A DNA stretch of 62,500 bases from Cryptococcus deneoformans JEC21 (lineage: Eukaryota; Basidiomycota; Tremellomycetes; Tremellales; Cryptococcaceae). The number at the start of each line of letters is the position of its first letter. Position 1 is the first letter of the stretch. Below, piece after piece: positions 35,101 to 45,184 of this stretch. The DNA lies in NCBI RefSeq assembly GCF_000091045.1, contig NC_006686.1, positions 1,072,501 to 1,135,000 of the forward strand. Reading direction: 5' to 3'. Both the position numbers and the translations under genes were made by a program. The notes beneath the pieces were generated by a model. The model searched no databases. It was given only the letters and a program-made list of their open reading frames with translations, and was not told the DNA's origin.

Positions 35101-38072
35101 GATGAAGCAGCTTTAGTAGCTGCGGCTCGAGATATAGGATTCCCATTTGTTTCGAAGAACAGTCATTTCCTCGAAATAGTAGTTCTGGGTAAGCCAGAGA
35201 AATGGATTCCTCTCCGCATGCTCGAATTCAGTTCCAGTCGGAAGAGAATGAGTGTCGTCGCTCGAGACCCAAATGGGAAGATAGTTTTGTTCTGCAAAGG
35301 TGCAGACAGTGTCATCTACAATAGGCTGAGTGTCAATCATGATCAAGAATTAAAAGACGCAACCCTCAAGGATCTCGAAACCTTTGCGAACGGTGGTCTC
35401 CGGACGCTTTGTATCGCCTATCGGAATTTATCGGAAGAGGAATTCAGTGATTGGTCAAAAAAATATGACGCTGCAAGTGCAGCGACTGTTGACCGAGAAG
35501 GAGAGATTGAGAAAGCTTGTGACCTGGTGGAGCATTCACTCACTATCCTTGGGGCGACGGCTCTCGAAGACAAGCTCCAAGAAGGAGTGCCTGATGCCAT
35601 TGCGACGCTGCATCGTGCCGGTATCAAACTATGGATCCTGACAGGTGATAAGCTTCAGACAGCTATTGAAATCGGCTACAGCTGTAATCTTCTTACAAAC
35701 GATATGGAAGTCATGATAATTTCGGCCGACTCTGAGGATGGCGCCCGCCAACAAATTGAAGCTGGTCTTAATAAGATTGCTTCCGTGGTTGGTCCACCTC
35801 CTACAACTTCGGGCGGAAGGATTATGACTGCTGGGATGAACCCCGCAGTTAAGTTCGCAGTTGTCATCGATGGAGAAAGCTTACGATATGCGTTGGAACC
35901 TTCGCTGAAAAGTTTGTTCTTATCTTTGGGGACGCAATGCGCGGCCGTCATCTGCTGTCGCGTTTCTCCCTCGCAGAAAGCGTCGACAGTCCGTTTGGTA
36001 AGTTAAGGATATTCAATATATAGAAAAAGGTACTCATTCGTAAACAGGTCAAAGAAGGTTGTAATGCTATGACCCTTGCAATCGGAGACGGGGCCAACGA
36101 TGTTGCGATGATTCAAGAAGCTAATATTGGAGTCGGGCTTTACGGTCTTGAAGGCTCGCAAGCAGCGATGTCGGCAGATTATGCGTTTGGGCAGTTTAGA
36201 TTTTTGACCAGATTGCTATTGGTTCATGGAAGATGGAGTTATGTGCGAGTGGCCGATATGCACGCAAAGTATGTAGTGATGAAGAGGATTTTCAAGCAAT
36301 GCTGACGGGCTTTCAGCTTCTTCTATAAGAATATTATATTCACTGTCTCGATGTTTTGGTTTTTCATCTTCAGCAGGTGAGTGGAACACAACTCCATGGA
36401 ACAAGTCTAACGAAAGGAATTTAGTTTCGATGCCACGTACTTGTTTGAGTACACTCTTCTACTCATGTATAACCTCTTTTTCACCTCCCTTCCCGTCGGT
36501 TTCCTCGGGGCTTTCGATCAAGACGTCAATCCTACCGCTGCCATGGTTTTTCCACAGCTTTACAAGCGTGGTATTGCTAGTCTTGAATATACCCGTACTC
36601 GTTTTTGGCTTTACATGTTTGACGGCTTGTATCAATCAGCAGTCATATTTTTCATCCCTTATTTCGCTTATGGAACGGGCGAAAGCTGGTCAAGTCAAGG
36701 AAGAGATACCAATTCTCTGTGGGATATCGGTACCACGGTGGCTTGCGCTGGCGTATTGTCGGCCAACGGCTACGTCAGCATCAATATTCGCTACTGGACA
36801 GTCATGACTTGGATAATCAATGTAGCATCGACTTTGCTCATATACATTTATATTCCGATCTACTCAGCTGTCACAGCACTACCTTACGCAGGAGAAGTCG
36901 GCGTCATATACCCCACATTCAGCTTCTGGGCAGTTATCTTGATTGCCACAATCATTGCTATCGGTCCGCGATGGCTCGTCCGTTCCTTTAAGCAGTCCTA
37001 CTTCCCGCAGGATAAAGACATTATTCGCGAAGCGTGGGTCACTGGCCAACTCAAGCGAGATTTGGGAATCAAGAGCCGGAAGCAAAAAAGAAGACAAAAC
37101 AAAGAGAAAGCGGATGCGGCCAGGTGTGAAGAGAACGAACAAGAACTAGAGGACGTGCCTGGATTGGAGCTAGTGACAGGGAAGGATCTTGTGCAGCAAT
37201 TTCAAAAAGGCAACATGGAAGGGGATGCCTTCAGAGGATTGTACGAGCCCGCAGCCACGTATAGCCCTCGGAAGGAAGCAGTTCGTTCACCTCTTATGTC
37301 TGAAGAGAGTAGCCCTCGAAATATGCGCGCATATCATCCGGCCTACACAAACTACAGCACCAACGACATTTCTTCAATCCGCCAAATTCAAACAAGCATC
37401 CCTCCTCCATTTACCGCTCGCACGTCTTTTAACTCTGCTGAGCAACCATCGCCTCTCGGACAAAGCATTGCAAGCAGTGATCATAGTTTCCAAAATCCTT
37501 TACGCACGTATGACTGCCATCCTTCCCCTTCCTCCATTCATCAAGTAGAGGCCGAGATCAGCCGAGAAGTTGGCCGACTTAAGCGAACCTCGAAGGACAT
37601 TCAACGCGCGTCCTCGTTGTACGATAAAGAAGAAGAGTCGGTGAGGATGTCTCGGGCTTCTTTGTTCTCCCAGAAGGGTTTTGAAGCGCTTCCACAGAGC
37701 GGTGACTCAAGGGGAAGCATTTCAAATCTATCGAGAAAACAGAGCATCAGCGTTTTGGGAGGGAGTGTGCCTGCATCGTGGAAAGATAGCAGCCCTCTCT
37801 CCAACGTGGACGAACTTGGCAGGGGAAACTTATCATCAATGAGAGGGGCGCTTGATGTGACTGCTAAACATAGTGAATTGTTTGAAAACCGGGTTGAAAA
37901 TCAAAGTTGGAGGCCTTCCGATGACCATTTGCTTTATGCCCGAGAACGGTCCTCTTCTGCTGTTCAACAGACAAAGAACATATTTGACTTTACCGACGCT
38001 TCATCAAGTCAGTGGGGTGCGGAGGCCAGTAAGAAGGATAATGAATGGGAAGGTGCAGGATATGCCATATAA
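32142..38072 (+). CDS. P4-type phospholipid flippase, DNF1/DNF2-like, 1763 aa
   Basis: Integral P4-ATPase that moves phospholipids to the cytosolic leaflet of plasma-membrane and Golgi/endosomal membranes, normally with a CDC50-family partner. Thirteen exons: 32142-33039, 33100-33448, 33508-33942, 33997-34028, 34085-34088, 34140-34198, 34243-34342, 34400-34469, 34529-34577, 34631-35997, 36048-36268, 36317-36376, 36425-38072. Every phase agrees (1764 codons with stop). Motifs in order: [22 protein letters not shown] (TM1 entry), [13 protein letters not shown] (dephosphorylation loop DGET), [12 protein letters not shown] (phosphorylated Asp), [41 protein letters not shown] and [15 protein letters not shown]. 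Four or more C-terminal membrane helices follow, then a long Ser-rich tail of about 350 aa. A 4-nt microexon encodes part of ETNFNV. The DNF subclass is inferred from the long tails and sequence blocks. Confidence 0.93.
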
Positions 38073-38544
38073 CGTGGAAAAGGACAATTCAAGGAGCTCG
38101 TGTCAGGGGATTGAGTTGTTAGGTTGTCTGACGCACCTCATACCCATGAACATGATAGATTAGATGATTAGACTTTTACCTAGATTCTTCATTGCATTTT
38201 TGGGTGTAAGATATGCATTTTTGTCACTTTCTCTTGCAGTTGAAGAGACGGACGAACACTGAAAGGCCACATGAAGTGAGCATGGTCGTACGGTCTTTGC
38301 TGCTGCGGTCGCTTAATCATTACCGAGAGCTGCTGCAACACCGCCGGCCAATACTAGGCTAAGTGTACCCACCAGGAAGCTTGCTTGCATTTGCTTTCTG
38401 CCAATGCCATTTTTTTCTTCGGTCCCCTGTTCGCGCTTGATAGTCACTGTGAGTAACGATGCGATGTGCAGATGCATCGTGCATGTAGCAACCGTTTGTC
38501 AAGTATCGACAGCAGATCCGGTCATGGGAGGATAAAAAAAAAAC

Positions 38545-38545
<1 letters not shown>

Positions 38546-38590
<45 letters not shown>

Positions 38591-38596
38591 TTATTA

Positions 38597-38636
<40 letters not shown>
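38546..38636 (-). tRNA. tRNA-Asn (GTT), with 17-nt intron
   Basis: On the minus strand the acceptor stem TGCCCCG pairs 7/7 with CGGGGCA, with discriminator G at 38546. The D-stem GCTG/CAGC is complete. The anticodon loop CTGTTAA has anticodon GTT with an intron after position 37. The T-arm CAGAG-TTCGAGT-CTCTG is perfect. Removing 17 nt leaves 74 nt. The anticodon stem has one G-A mismatch at 27-43. A run of A on the plus strand at 38535-38543 gives the pol III T-run terminator. Confidence 0.88.
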
Positions 38637-38637
<1 letters not shown>

Positions 38638-39113
38638 TAATTGAACTGCAGTCAAGCACGATATATATCAAGACTACATAGAGGTGACAGTCAAATTCAG
38701 TCACGGGGCAATTAATGGCCTTTTTTTGGGAAGACAAGCCTAAATTAAATTATCAAAATGTCAGCAGGGAAAAAGATAAGAAGTAAAAGATAAATAAATA
38801 TCTTTATATATTAATATTTCCCGTGTCACCTTTGAAAATTTCCTCACTTTTCGCCTCCGTTCTCATCCATGACCCCCACAACCCCCCATTCAACCGCCAC
38901 CGTTACGTAGACGAAAATCGTCTCTACATGTCTATACCCTTTTCAGATGTGCATGCACTGAACCATGGACATGAAAAACGTCGTCAAAAAAATCGTGACC
39001 GTGCCTGATTCGTGCCTGAAGGCATGGATTCGTTCGTGGCCGCCATATGCACGGCGGATATCACCGCCGTTTCATTCCTCGGTCGTCGTTCGTGAAAGAA
39101 GGAACCGTCCAGT

Positions 39114-39126
39114 TTCTAGAACTTTC
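39114..39126. promoter_or_regulatory. Perfect three-unit heat-shock element
   Basis: TTCTAGAACTTTC fits TTCnnGAAnnTTC, the binding site of trimeric heat-shock factor. GAAAGAAGGAAC lies about 20 bp upstream, with further GAA units. TATA-like boxes lie 65-100 bp downstream. No downstream heat-shock protein gene is recognised. Confidence 0.45.
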
Positions 39127-39851
39127 TTTTTATGTTTCTTCTTCTGTTATACGTATTTTCTCATGCCACGGCTTCCTGGACCTTCTACTGCACTATAAAC
39201 GGCTTTAACTGCCTTTATTCCTATAAAACGCACCTATCCCGACGGCTCCTCTTTCTATCCCCTGTCCCTAAACACCCAGGAGACCCGCCTTCTCCAACTG
39301 TCCATCCTCAGTCACACCCAATCAACCGCCACCGTCCTCCAATGGTCCTCTCCCTGGCGGTGACGTTCCTCCCAGACTTACGGCCCCTCGAACCAAACAA
39401 CAAACAGCAATCGCCATAACTTGGCTGCCTGTGCCCAAAATATCATGCTAGATTTTGGATCTGATGGCGCGACTGGAAGTGGCCCGGCGAAGCTCTCTAG
39501 CTGCTAACCCTACAATACATGCTGTGCCAATGAAACTGTACAGCTACCTCTGCCTACAGATCCTGAACCTGAACCCTACGAGCTAAGCTTTCGACCAGTA
39601 ATTCCGAAGGTACGCCTCCCTTCTACCCAGTCCCCTTGATCATACCTCTGTGAAATCACCTAGAATGCAGCCGGCTTCAGAAGCGACCTTCGCAACTATA
39701 ACGGCGCTTTCAGACATCGACATCAATCCGTCTGGGGACTCAAAGGCATTCGATCTGTTACTCATTTGCAGCCGAGTCTTATCATCTCATCAGATTCATT
39801 TTGTCTGCGCCTGGAGACGCCTCTATTTATGCTCAGGTCGGTATGTCCGAA

Positions 39852-39983
39852 CTTAACGAAGATAGCAGAGTCCAGCAACTTAACAGAATTAAAATGCCTT
39901 CAACTACTGTGATCGGCCTTAACGAAGATAGCAGAGTCCACCAACTTGACAGAGTTGAAATGCCGTCAACTACTGTGATCGGC
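39852..39983. repeat. 66-bp tandem duplication, in frame
   Basis: Two adjacent 66-bp units (39852-39917 and 39918-39983) are identical at 61 of 66 positions. Each is exactly 22 codons in the + frame starting at 39801, and both units stay open. Encoded unit: LNEDSRVQQLNRIKMPSTTV + IG. Four of five substitutions change an amino acid. Confidence 0.9.
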
Positions 39984-40682
39984 AATCCTCAGGCGGATTG
40001 AGCAGATGTCGCTGTGTGTAGATTTTTATATCAAATAACTCCTAACAGTTAAGGCAAGACTGCAGCGAGAGCCTCATGTAAGTGCGTTTTACTTCACAGT
40101 TGTATAATATAGCTAACGTTTCCGCTGTAGCAAAACTGCTCACGCCTACTAAACCCGAAACAACATGATCATCGTCGATACAATCTCCCTACAGTGGATG
40201 ACGTCGCGGCTACCATGCAAGCTCTGAAATAGAACCTAGCAGCGGCCGTGGGACCATACAGGAAACCTATGGAAGTAAAAAATCTCAACGTGTGGGCGAG
40301 AAAGCCGCCACTTTTTACACCTCCATTTCATTCTGATTTATCACCAACGAGGGAGAATATGGATGGTATTCCTAGATCCCATCTCGCTGAAGGGCGTAAC
40401 TACCCATCATCAGTTATAGAACTTACATCCTCTGCTAACATCGTCATTTTACGATGAGGCAGGAACGGTACAAAAAGTCCCTATAGAGCAATCCTATGCC
40501 TTAAGGTCTTTTTGAGCGCCCAGGCAGTTTTAATGCGCTCTTCAATATGGGCCTCTTTTTCAAAAGTTGACAGTAGACACTTACTCAGCTCCAAATCCCA
40601 ATGAGAATGCCTCCTCCTAGCCTTGATAATACGTCAAACACCGGGCCCGAGTCACAACACATCATTTATTCATCTACGCCAT

Positions 40683-41150
40683 CTATCTCAACAGGTAAAC
40701 TACCGAAACCCCCTCTCTTAAATTGCGCACTCCTTCAAACCACACAAAGTGACATTCTGATCCATTGTTCGTCATAGCACCAACATATAAATCACATGTA
40801 CTGTCCAACAAACCACCCAACCTAATGAGAACTACTAGATGTAACCTCATACCCCTTTGAGTGCTAGGTTTTGTCGCCCATTCCAATGCCGATGGGAATA
40901 CTTTACAGTAACTGGTTTGGGATGACGATCTATGTGGTGAATTAAGACCCAGCCCAGCGCATCACACGCTTACATACGTAGAACGATAGGGCCAGCGACA
41001 TGATCGCGATCTGAACATTTTCAATACACCACTTCGTGTCTCCGTTGAAAAAGTACAAGTCTTTTGTATTTTCCCTTTCACGATGGCCAATGGGTTGAAT
41101 TGTAGGGCCCAGTTTTAAGAAAGATCGATGGTCTCCATGTCACGACGGCA
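40683..41150 (-). CDS. Small spliced gene or remnant of unknown family (5' end unresolved)
   Basis: Not recognised. On the minus strand three segments join in frame through two introns of ideal size. Exon 40978-about 41130 encodes LGPTIQPIGHREREN, TKDLYFFNGDTKWCIENVQI and AIMSLALSFY. Next is a 48-nt intron (GTATGT donor), a 23-nt exon at 40907-40929 (IVIPNQLL), a 43-nt intron, and exon 40683-40863 ending VNLREGV-like SVVYLLR, stop TAG at 40683-40685. Some stretches are hydrophobic (LHLVVLIRLGGLL). No start codon is found in frame before a TGA near 41150, so this is either a gene with further 5' exons or a decayed copy. Confidence 0.35.
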
Positions 41151-41604
41151 CTGAGCCTGCCGACGCCGTGTAATTTGTGAATACGCCAGACAGCTCAATA
41201 ATCAACTCACCCCTCAGAAAAGGGAGGAACATGGGTCTAGGATCAAATGAGCCACTGTACATATGTAAAATGCATCATAATACGTACCACAACACATTTG
41301 GATGAACGAACACGTCTATTCTCATTAACAAAACCACCCAAAAACTGAACAGAATTCCCAAAATTAACTTGGTGCAATTGAATTATTTACCCGAAAAACC
41401 GCGAAGTCTTTCGCGGGTCATCACTAGTAAGTATAAATTAACTTTATAGGTTTTGACCTTTTATCTCGTCGCCCACTGCAATTTGAATCCAACATGTTCT
41501 CATCTGATAGTCTTCACTAGTAGTGACTTTCGTACCAGTACATAGCAGATAGCTTTTTTTTCTGACCCCAGCCCTTCTTTGTAACCTATTTTCATTTTTC
41601 CATC

Positions 41605-42421
41605 ATGATTTTCATGATCCCCATTCATATTTCCACTTTAATTCTTCATCTCTTTGCGAGTGCTGCGTACGCGTCAAGCCAACCTTTTTTGGGAGGTTGC
41701 CTCAAGTCCAATCCAGCTCCTGCAAATTCTCTAGCGATAACGGCAATATCTCCCTCGCAATGTGTCGTGTGTTATTTTCTCGCGCGTCTAACGTCTGAAG
41801 AACATCGCTTACTTTTACTGTTTTAGACGCAATGTTGGAATGAACGTGAAGATACGCGTTACGCGTATTGGGACTCACGAAGCGAGGATAAATGTCTTTG
41901 CTCGCCTTTTCCTGCCAACGCTATAGACTTTACTCTGAGCAATCAAGCAGAGGCTTTCGAGACATGTGCCGAAGGGATTACAGTAAGTCACTACTCCTGC
42001 ACATTGCAACAGCGTTCAGTGCTTCCATGGTCGATAAAATGGGGACTGATGCAGCAAACAACAACGAAGATGTATGTACGCGCCCCAGAACCTCCGAATT
42101 TCCAGATAGAAAGAAAAAGGGCAGGGAAGGGCAGACCCGGTGATGTTAGCTCGAGAGCTGAAGGGTTGTGCCCCTCTCCTTTGACAGCTTGTTCGGTTGC
42201 TGGCGATTCCTCTATTTATGAGGTAAAAGTTTTTTTCTTGATCTCATGTACCCCGTGAATGACTATAAAGGTAGAACCAATTATGCTCATAAACGCTATT
42301 CACAGTGCCTTGACCTGAATGTTGGTTTGAGTACGTTATCTCAGCTCTCAGCTATTAGGTATTCAAAAGCAACACATGTCAAAGTATTGCTACATTGTCA
42401 AAATCAGGCGCGTCTCTATTA
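41605..42421 (+). pseudogene. CPL1/PriA-like secreted cysteine-rich protein, apparently truncated at the 3' end
   Basis: Signal peptide at the ATG 41605 (MIFMIPIHISTLILHLFASA). Exons 41605-41763, 41827-41982, 42055-42222 and from 42306 join in phase 0. The N-terminal Cys pattern (FLGGCLK, SPSQCTQCWNE, DKCLCSPFP, AFETCAEGIT) resembles WSC-like modules of this family. The start of the CPL1/PriA module is clear: GLCPSPLTACSVAGD...IYECLDLNVGL. The rest of the module, which in the family continues with a SCGGC block and three more cysteine blocks, is missing. Read through, the frame stops at about 42419-42421. In Cryptococcus, CPL1 is a secreted protein linked to capsule and host interaction; this copy may be a non-functional paralogue or a short variant. 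The first donor (GTCGTG) is weak. Confidence 0.5.
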
Positions 42422-42678
42422 AGGTCACTGGACAAATTCACTGACCCCCACCGACTTGTTCTGGACCCACTGTCGTCATTCCCTGAGCCCCCACCCTGAA
42501 ATCAGGTCTCCCTTTGCTTCCCTAACAGAAATAAAAAATAAAAATGAGCTGCATTTTGTCTACCCCTAAATCATCTGTGTATGATTTAAATAAATGAACT
42601 AATAATTTATGTAAAACCTTATTTGCCTATATTTTGCTGGTCACCCAAGTATTTTTGAAAATTAAAAAATTAAAAAAT

Positions 42679-42777
42679 TACACCGTAAGGGAGTCGAACC
42701 CTTGCCGCATCGATCTTCATCCCGTTTATTAATAACTGAAATGGCAACGATGCATGATACCGTTTCACCAACGGTGT
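42679..42777 (-). tRNA. tRNA-Gly (GCC), with 28-nt intron
   Basis: Minus strand: acceptor ACACCGT pairs 7/7 with ACGGTGT. Anticodon stem CATCG/CGATG is perfect with loop TTGCCAT, giving anticodon GCC. The intron follows position 37. The T-arm contains AGGGTTCGACTCCCT. Discriminator A at 42679. Without the intron the length is 71 nt, normal for tRNA-Gly. T-rich runs follow on the minus strand. Confidence 0.9.
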
Positions 42778-43088
42778 CTACTTTCATTTCACAAAACGAT
42801 GCTTGATTCTATATTGTAAATCACACTTGCGCTCAGCATCCTGCACGCGATAATAAAAGCCTGCACGCGATAATAACAAACAAGCAAACCAACAACAACA
42901 ACAACAACTGAACAAACATTTAACTGTATCCCATATCCCTCATCGCTCAGAAGCTTAAGAGTTAAACGATTTGGTTCAGATCTATAACTAGTCTTTGATT
43001 CTTTATATTTTCTGTTTCTTCCTTATTAAACGTGAACTCTTATCTTTCCGTTTGATTAACTTATTACTGCAGAATAGCATTTATTGTC

Positions 43089-44351
43089 ATGGTAAGCTCG
43101 GCTTCCCTCGCAATTTATATGGTATGACATTCGCTGAAATAATATGTTTAGGCTCTCACACCACAAGCCCTTCGTCTACTCTCCCGACAGATTATGGCCC
43201 TCAAGTCCGACCCTCCAGAGGGGGTAAGGATAGCAGTCGGTGAAGAGGATTTCACAGCTCTAGAAGGCTGGGTTCAAGGTCCTTGTGCGTAAAGTTGAGG
43301 AATTTAAACAACCTATATAGAAGTTTATCCAGATAAATGCGAGCATGCTCGTAGGAGATTCACATAGTTGGAGACCAAAAGAGGAAGGCTGGTCATGTTG
43401 GAGTTTGCAGACTGACTGTCCCTTTGCAAATAGCTGGCACGCCTTATGAGGGAGGCTATTTTCGCATCCGCTTCGCTTTCGGTTCTGAGTTTCCGAACCT
43501 TCCACCAAAATGTGAGTCATCGTTTGTGCCTTGGTGGCCGAGCGTGTCCCGTGCAGGATATGCCGAGTTATGCTTACTTCGTCACTAATGTATGACTTCA
43601 CAAGGTACCATGGTGACTAAGATCTTTCATCCAAACATCTCCAAATCAGGCGAAATTTGCGTCGATACGTTGAAGAAAGGCTGGAAAAAAGAATATGGTG
43701 TAGGCCATGTCCTCATCGTATGTGTGCACCACTACTCTCCTTTCCTTTTCTATTCTACCTCTGACTTTGTGCAACTTGAAATTTGCCATATCTTTACCAG
43801 ACTATCAAGTGTTTGTTGATTTTTCCCAATCCCGAAAGTGCTTTGGATGAAGAAGCCGGTAAACAACTCTTAGAAGACTATGAGGGCTACAGTAAAGTAA
43901 GTAACAAGTAGATTTGACTCTGCGTCCAAAATTTCACCTAGGACTATGGAAAAGACTGAGCTGACTGATGGAGCGTAGTATGCCCGTCTAATGACTAGCA
44001 TCCATGCCATTCCCAAAGCAAGCATCAACTCGCTGCCCCATTAGGATGATGTTAACTTCTATCAATTTATAGGTTGCGCCTCCTGAATTTCGGGTTGCAA
44101 AAATGTCAAGGTCGGACGAACATATGCCGACCGGGACATCACCAAGTCCCATGAACAATTTATTGCACAGACCTATTCCACTTGGCAACAGTAGCTCGCA
44201 AGAACAGGGCCCCATTCTTTCTCACCCGGGGCAGCATGTGCAGGATGCGAAGAACGACTTGAAGGCCTTTGGGAACTCCAGAGCCGCATGTAGCGGCGGA
44301 ATCAAGACAGCACCTATGAGCAAGGTTAAACGAGGTGCAAAGAGGTTGTAG
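43089..44351 (+). CDS. Ubiquitin-conjugating enzyme E2 S (UBE2S-like), 246 aa
   Basis: E2 enzyme; in animals UBE2S extends K11-linked chains on substrates of the anaphase-promoting complex. Exons 43089-43091 (ATG only), 43152-43284, 43434-43511, 43605-43717, 43801-43896, 43979-44017, 44073-44351; 247 codons with stop. The UBC fold reads [80 protein letters not shown]. The catalytic cysteine lies in [12 protein letters not shown], followed by [31 protein letters not shown]-type sequence and the two-residue WxxxxGxxHVL spacing fit UBE2S. The C-terminal tail ends in basic residues (KVKRGAKRL), as does the APC/C-binding tail of UBE2S. The last intron, 44018-44072, is GC-AG. Confidence 0.88.
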
Positions 44352-45184
44352 ATATAAAAATATTTTGCAAAGACATATAACGCAACCTATCGATAGCCCA
44401 TAAATAAGTACCATATCGATCTTGCTAGTCACAGAACGAAAAATGGTTGTTGGAGCCTTTTTGTTCCTGGTCCGGAAAACAGCATAGCCTACTACTTCAT
44501 TTCGTACCTCTTCGGTGACCAGCCGACGTCCGTCGAGGGGCTAGTGTTAAAAGCCTGGCTCTTTCACCTGTCTGATCGATACGCGATTGAGTGATCCATA
44601 TTTTGAGTTGTTGCATTCGCGACTTAACTTCGCTCACCAGTTTATGATGTACACCTGCTGCAAACTAATACACATGTAAAAGCCAAGGTCAAACACGACT
44701 GCAACAGCAAGCCAGCTGCAGAGTCTTTTTAAGTTACTTCTAACCTTACAGTTATTTATCATTAGTTATCTATGTACTCGTTATAATATAATTCTGAGAG
44801 TTTCCCGCCTGCGCTCTTTCGCTGTAAGAACCGCGATGTGCTTCCCGTGCCTTAGTTAAAAGGCTACTAATTACGTAAAGCCAAAAATGGGTATCTAAAT
44901 ATTGGGTTATGTAATAAAATACCGGCGGACAAACAGGCGAGAAGGCGGCTGCTGATCTACGTACGTAGAAGGCAGCCGAAAGAGAAATTCCAAGAACGAC
45001 GACTAATAATCATCGCACCACATAACTTTTCGCCAGCTATTTAATACAGCGAAGCCAGGCCAGCATCATATACGTCGCGTGTACGTGTGGGTTGGAAGAT
45101 CCTTGCATATACTGGATAATGTACTTATACTAGTATATTAAGCATCGTTCAGAACATTCCTTTTCTGTTTCCATGACACGAACC
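44352..45184. other. Intergenic, 833 bp, with dispersed 46-nt element and TTACGTAA site
   Basis: 44501-44546 matches 4548-4593 at 38 of 46 positions. TTACGTAA at 44871-44878 and CTACGTACGTAG at 44957-44968 precede the gene at 45185. No coding exon supported. Confidence 0.5.

Larger units (their letters stand above)
38637..40682. other. Gene-poor stretch with tRNA fragment, heat-shock-like promoter and tandem duplication
   Basis: About 2 kb without a resolved gene. Items seen: a second copy of the tRNA-Asn 5' end near 38697-38711; a consensus heat-shock element at 39114-39126 followed by CTATAAA and CCTATAAAA boxes near 39193 and 39220; and an open frame 39801-40001 with a 66-bp tandem duplication. 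An intron-like segment lies near 40079-40132 (GTAAGT-like donor to GCTGTAG). It may be the decayed remains of one or more spliced genes. Confidence 0.4.

Noticed and set aside
38637..41604. Intact retrotransposon or DNA transposon in the gene-poor island
   Set aside because: No reverse transcriptase, integrase or transposase motifs and no long terminal repeats could be seen. Only short repeats are present.
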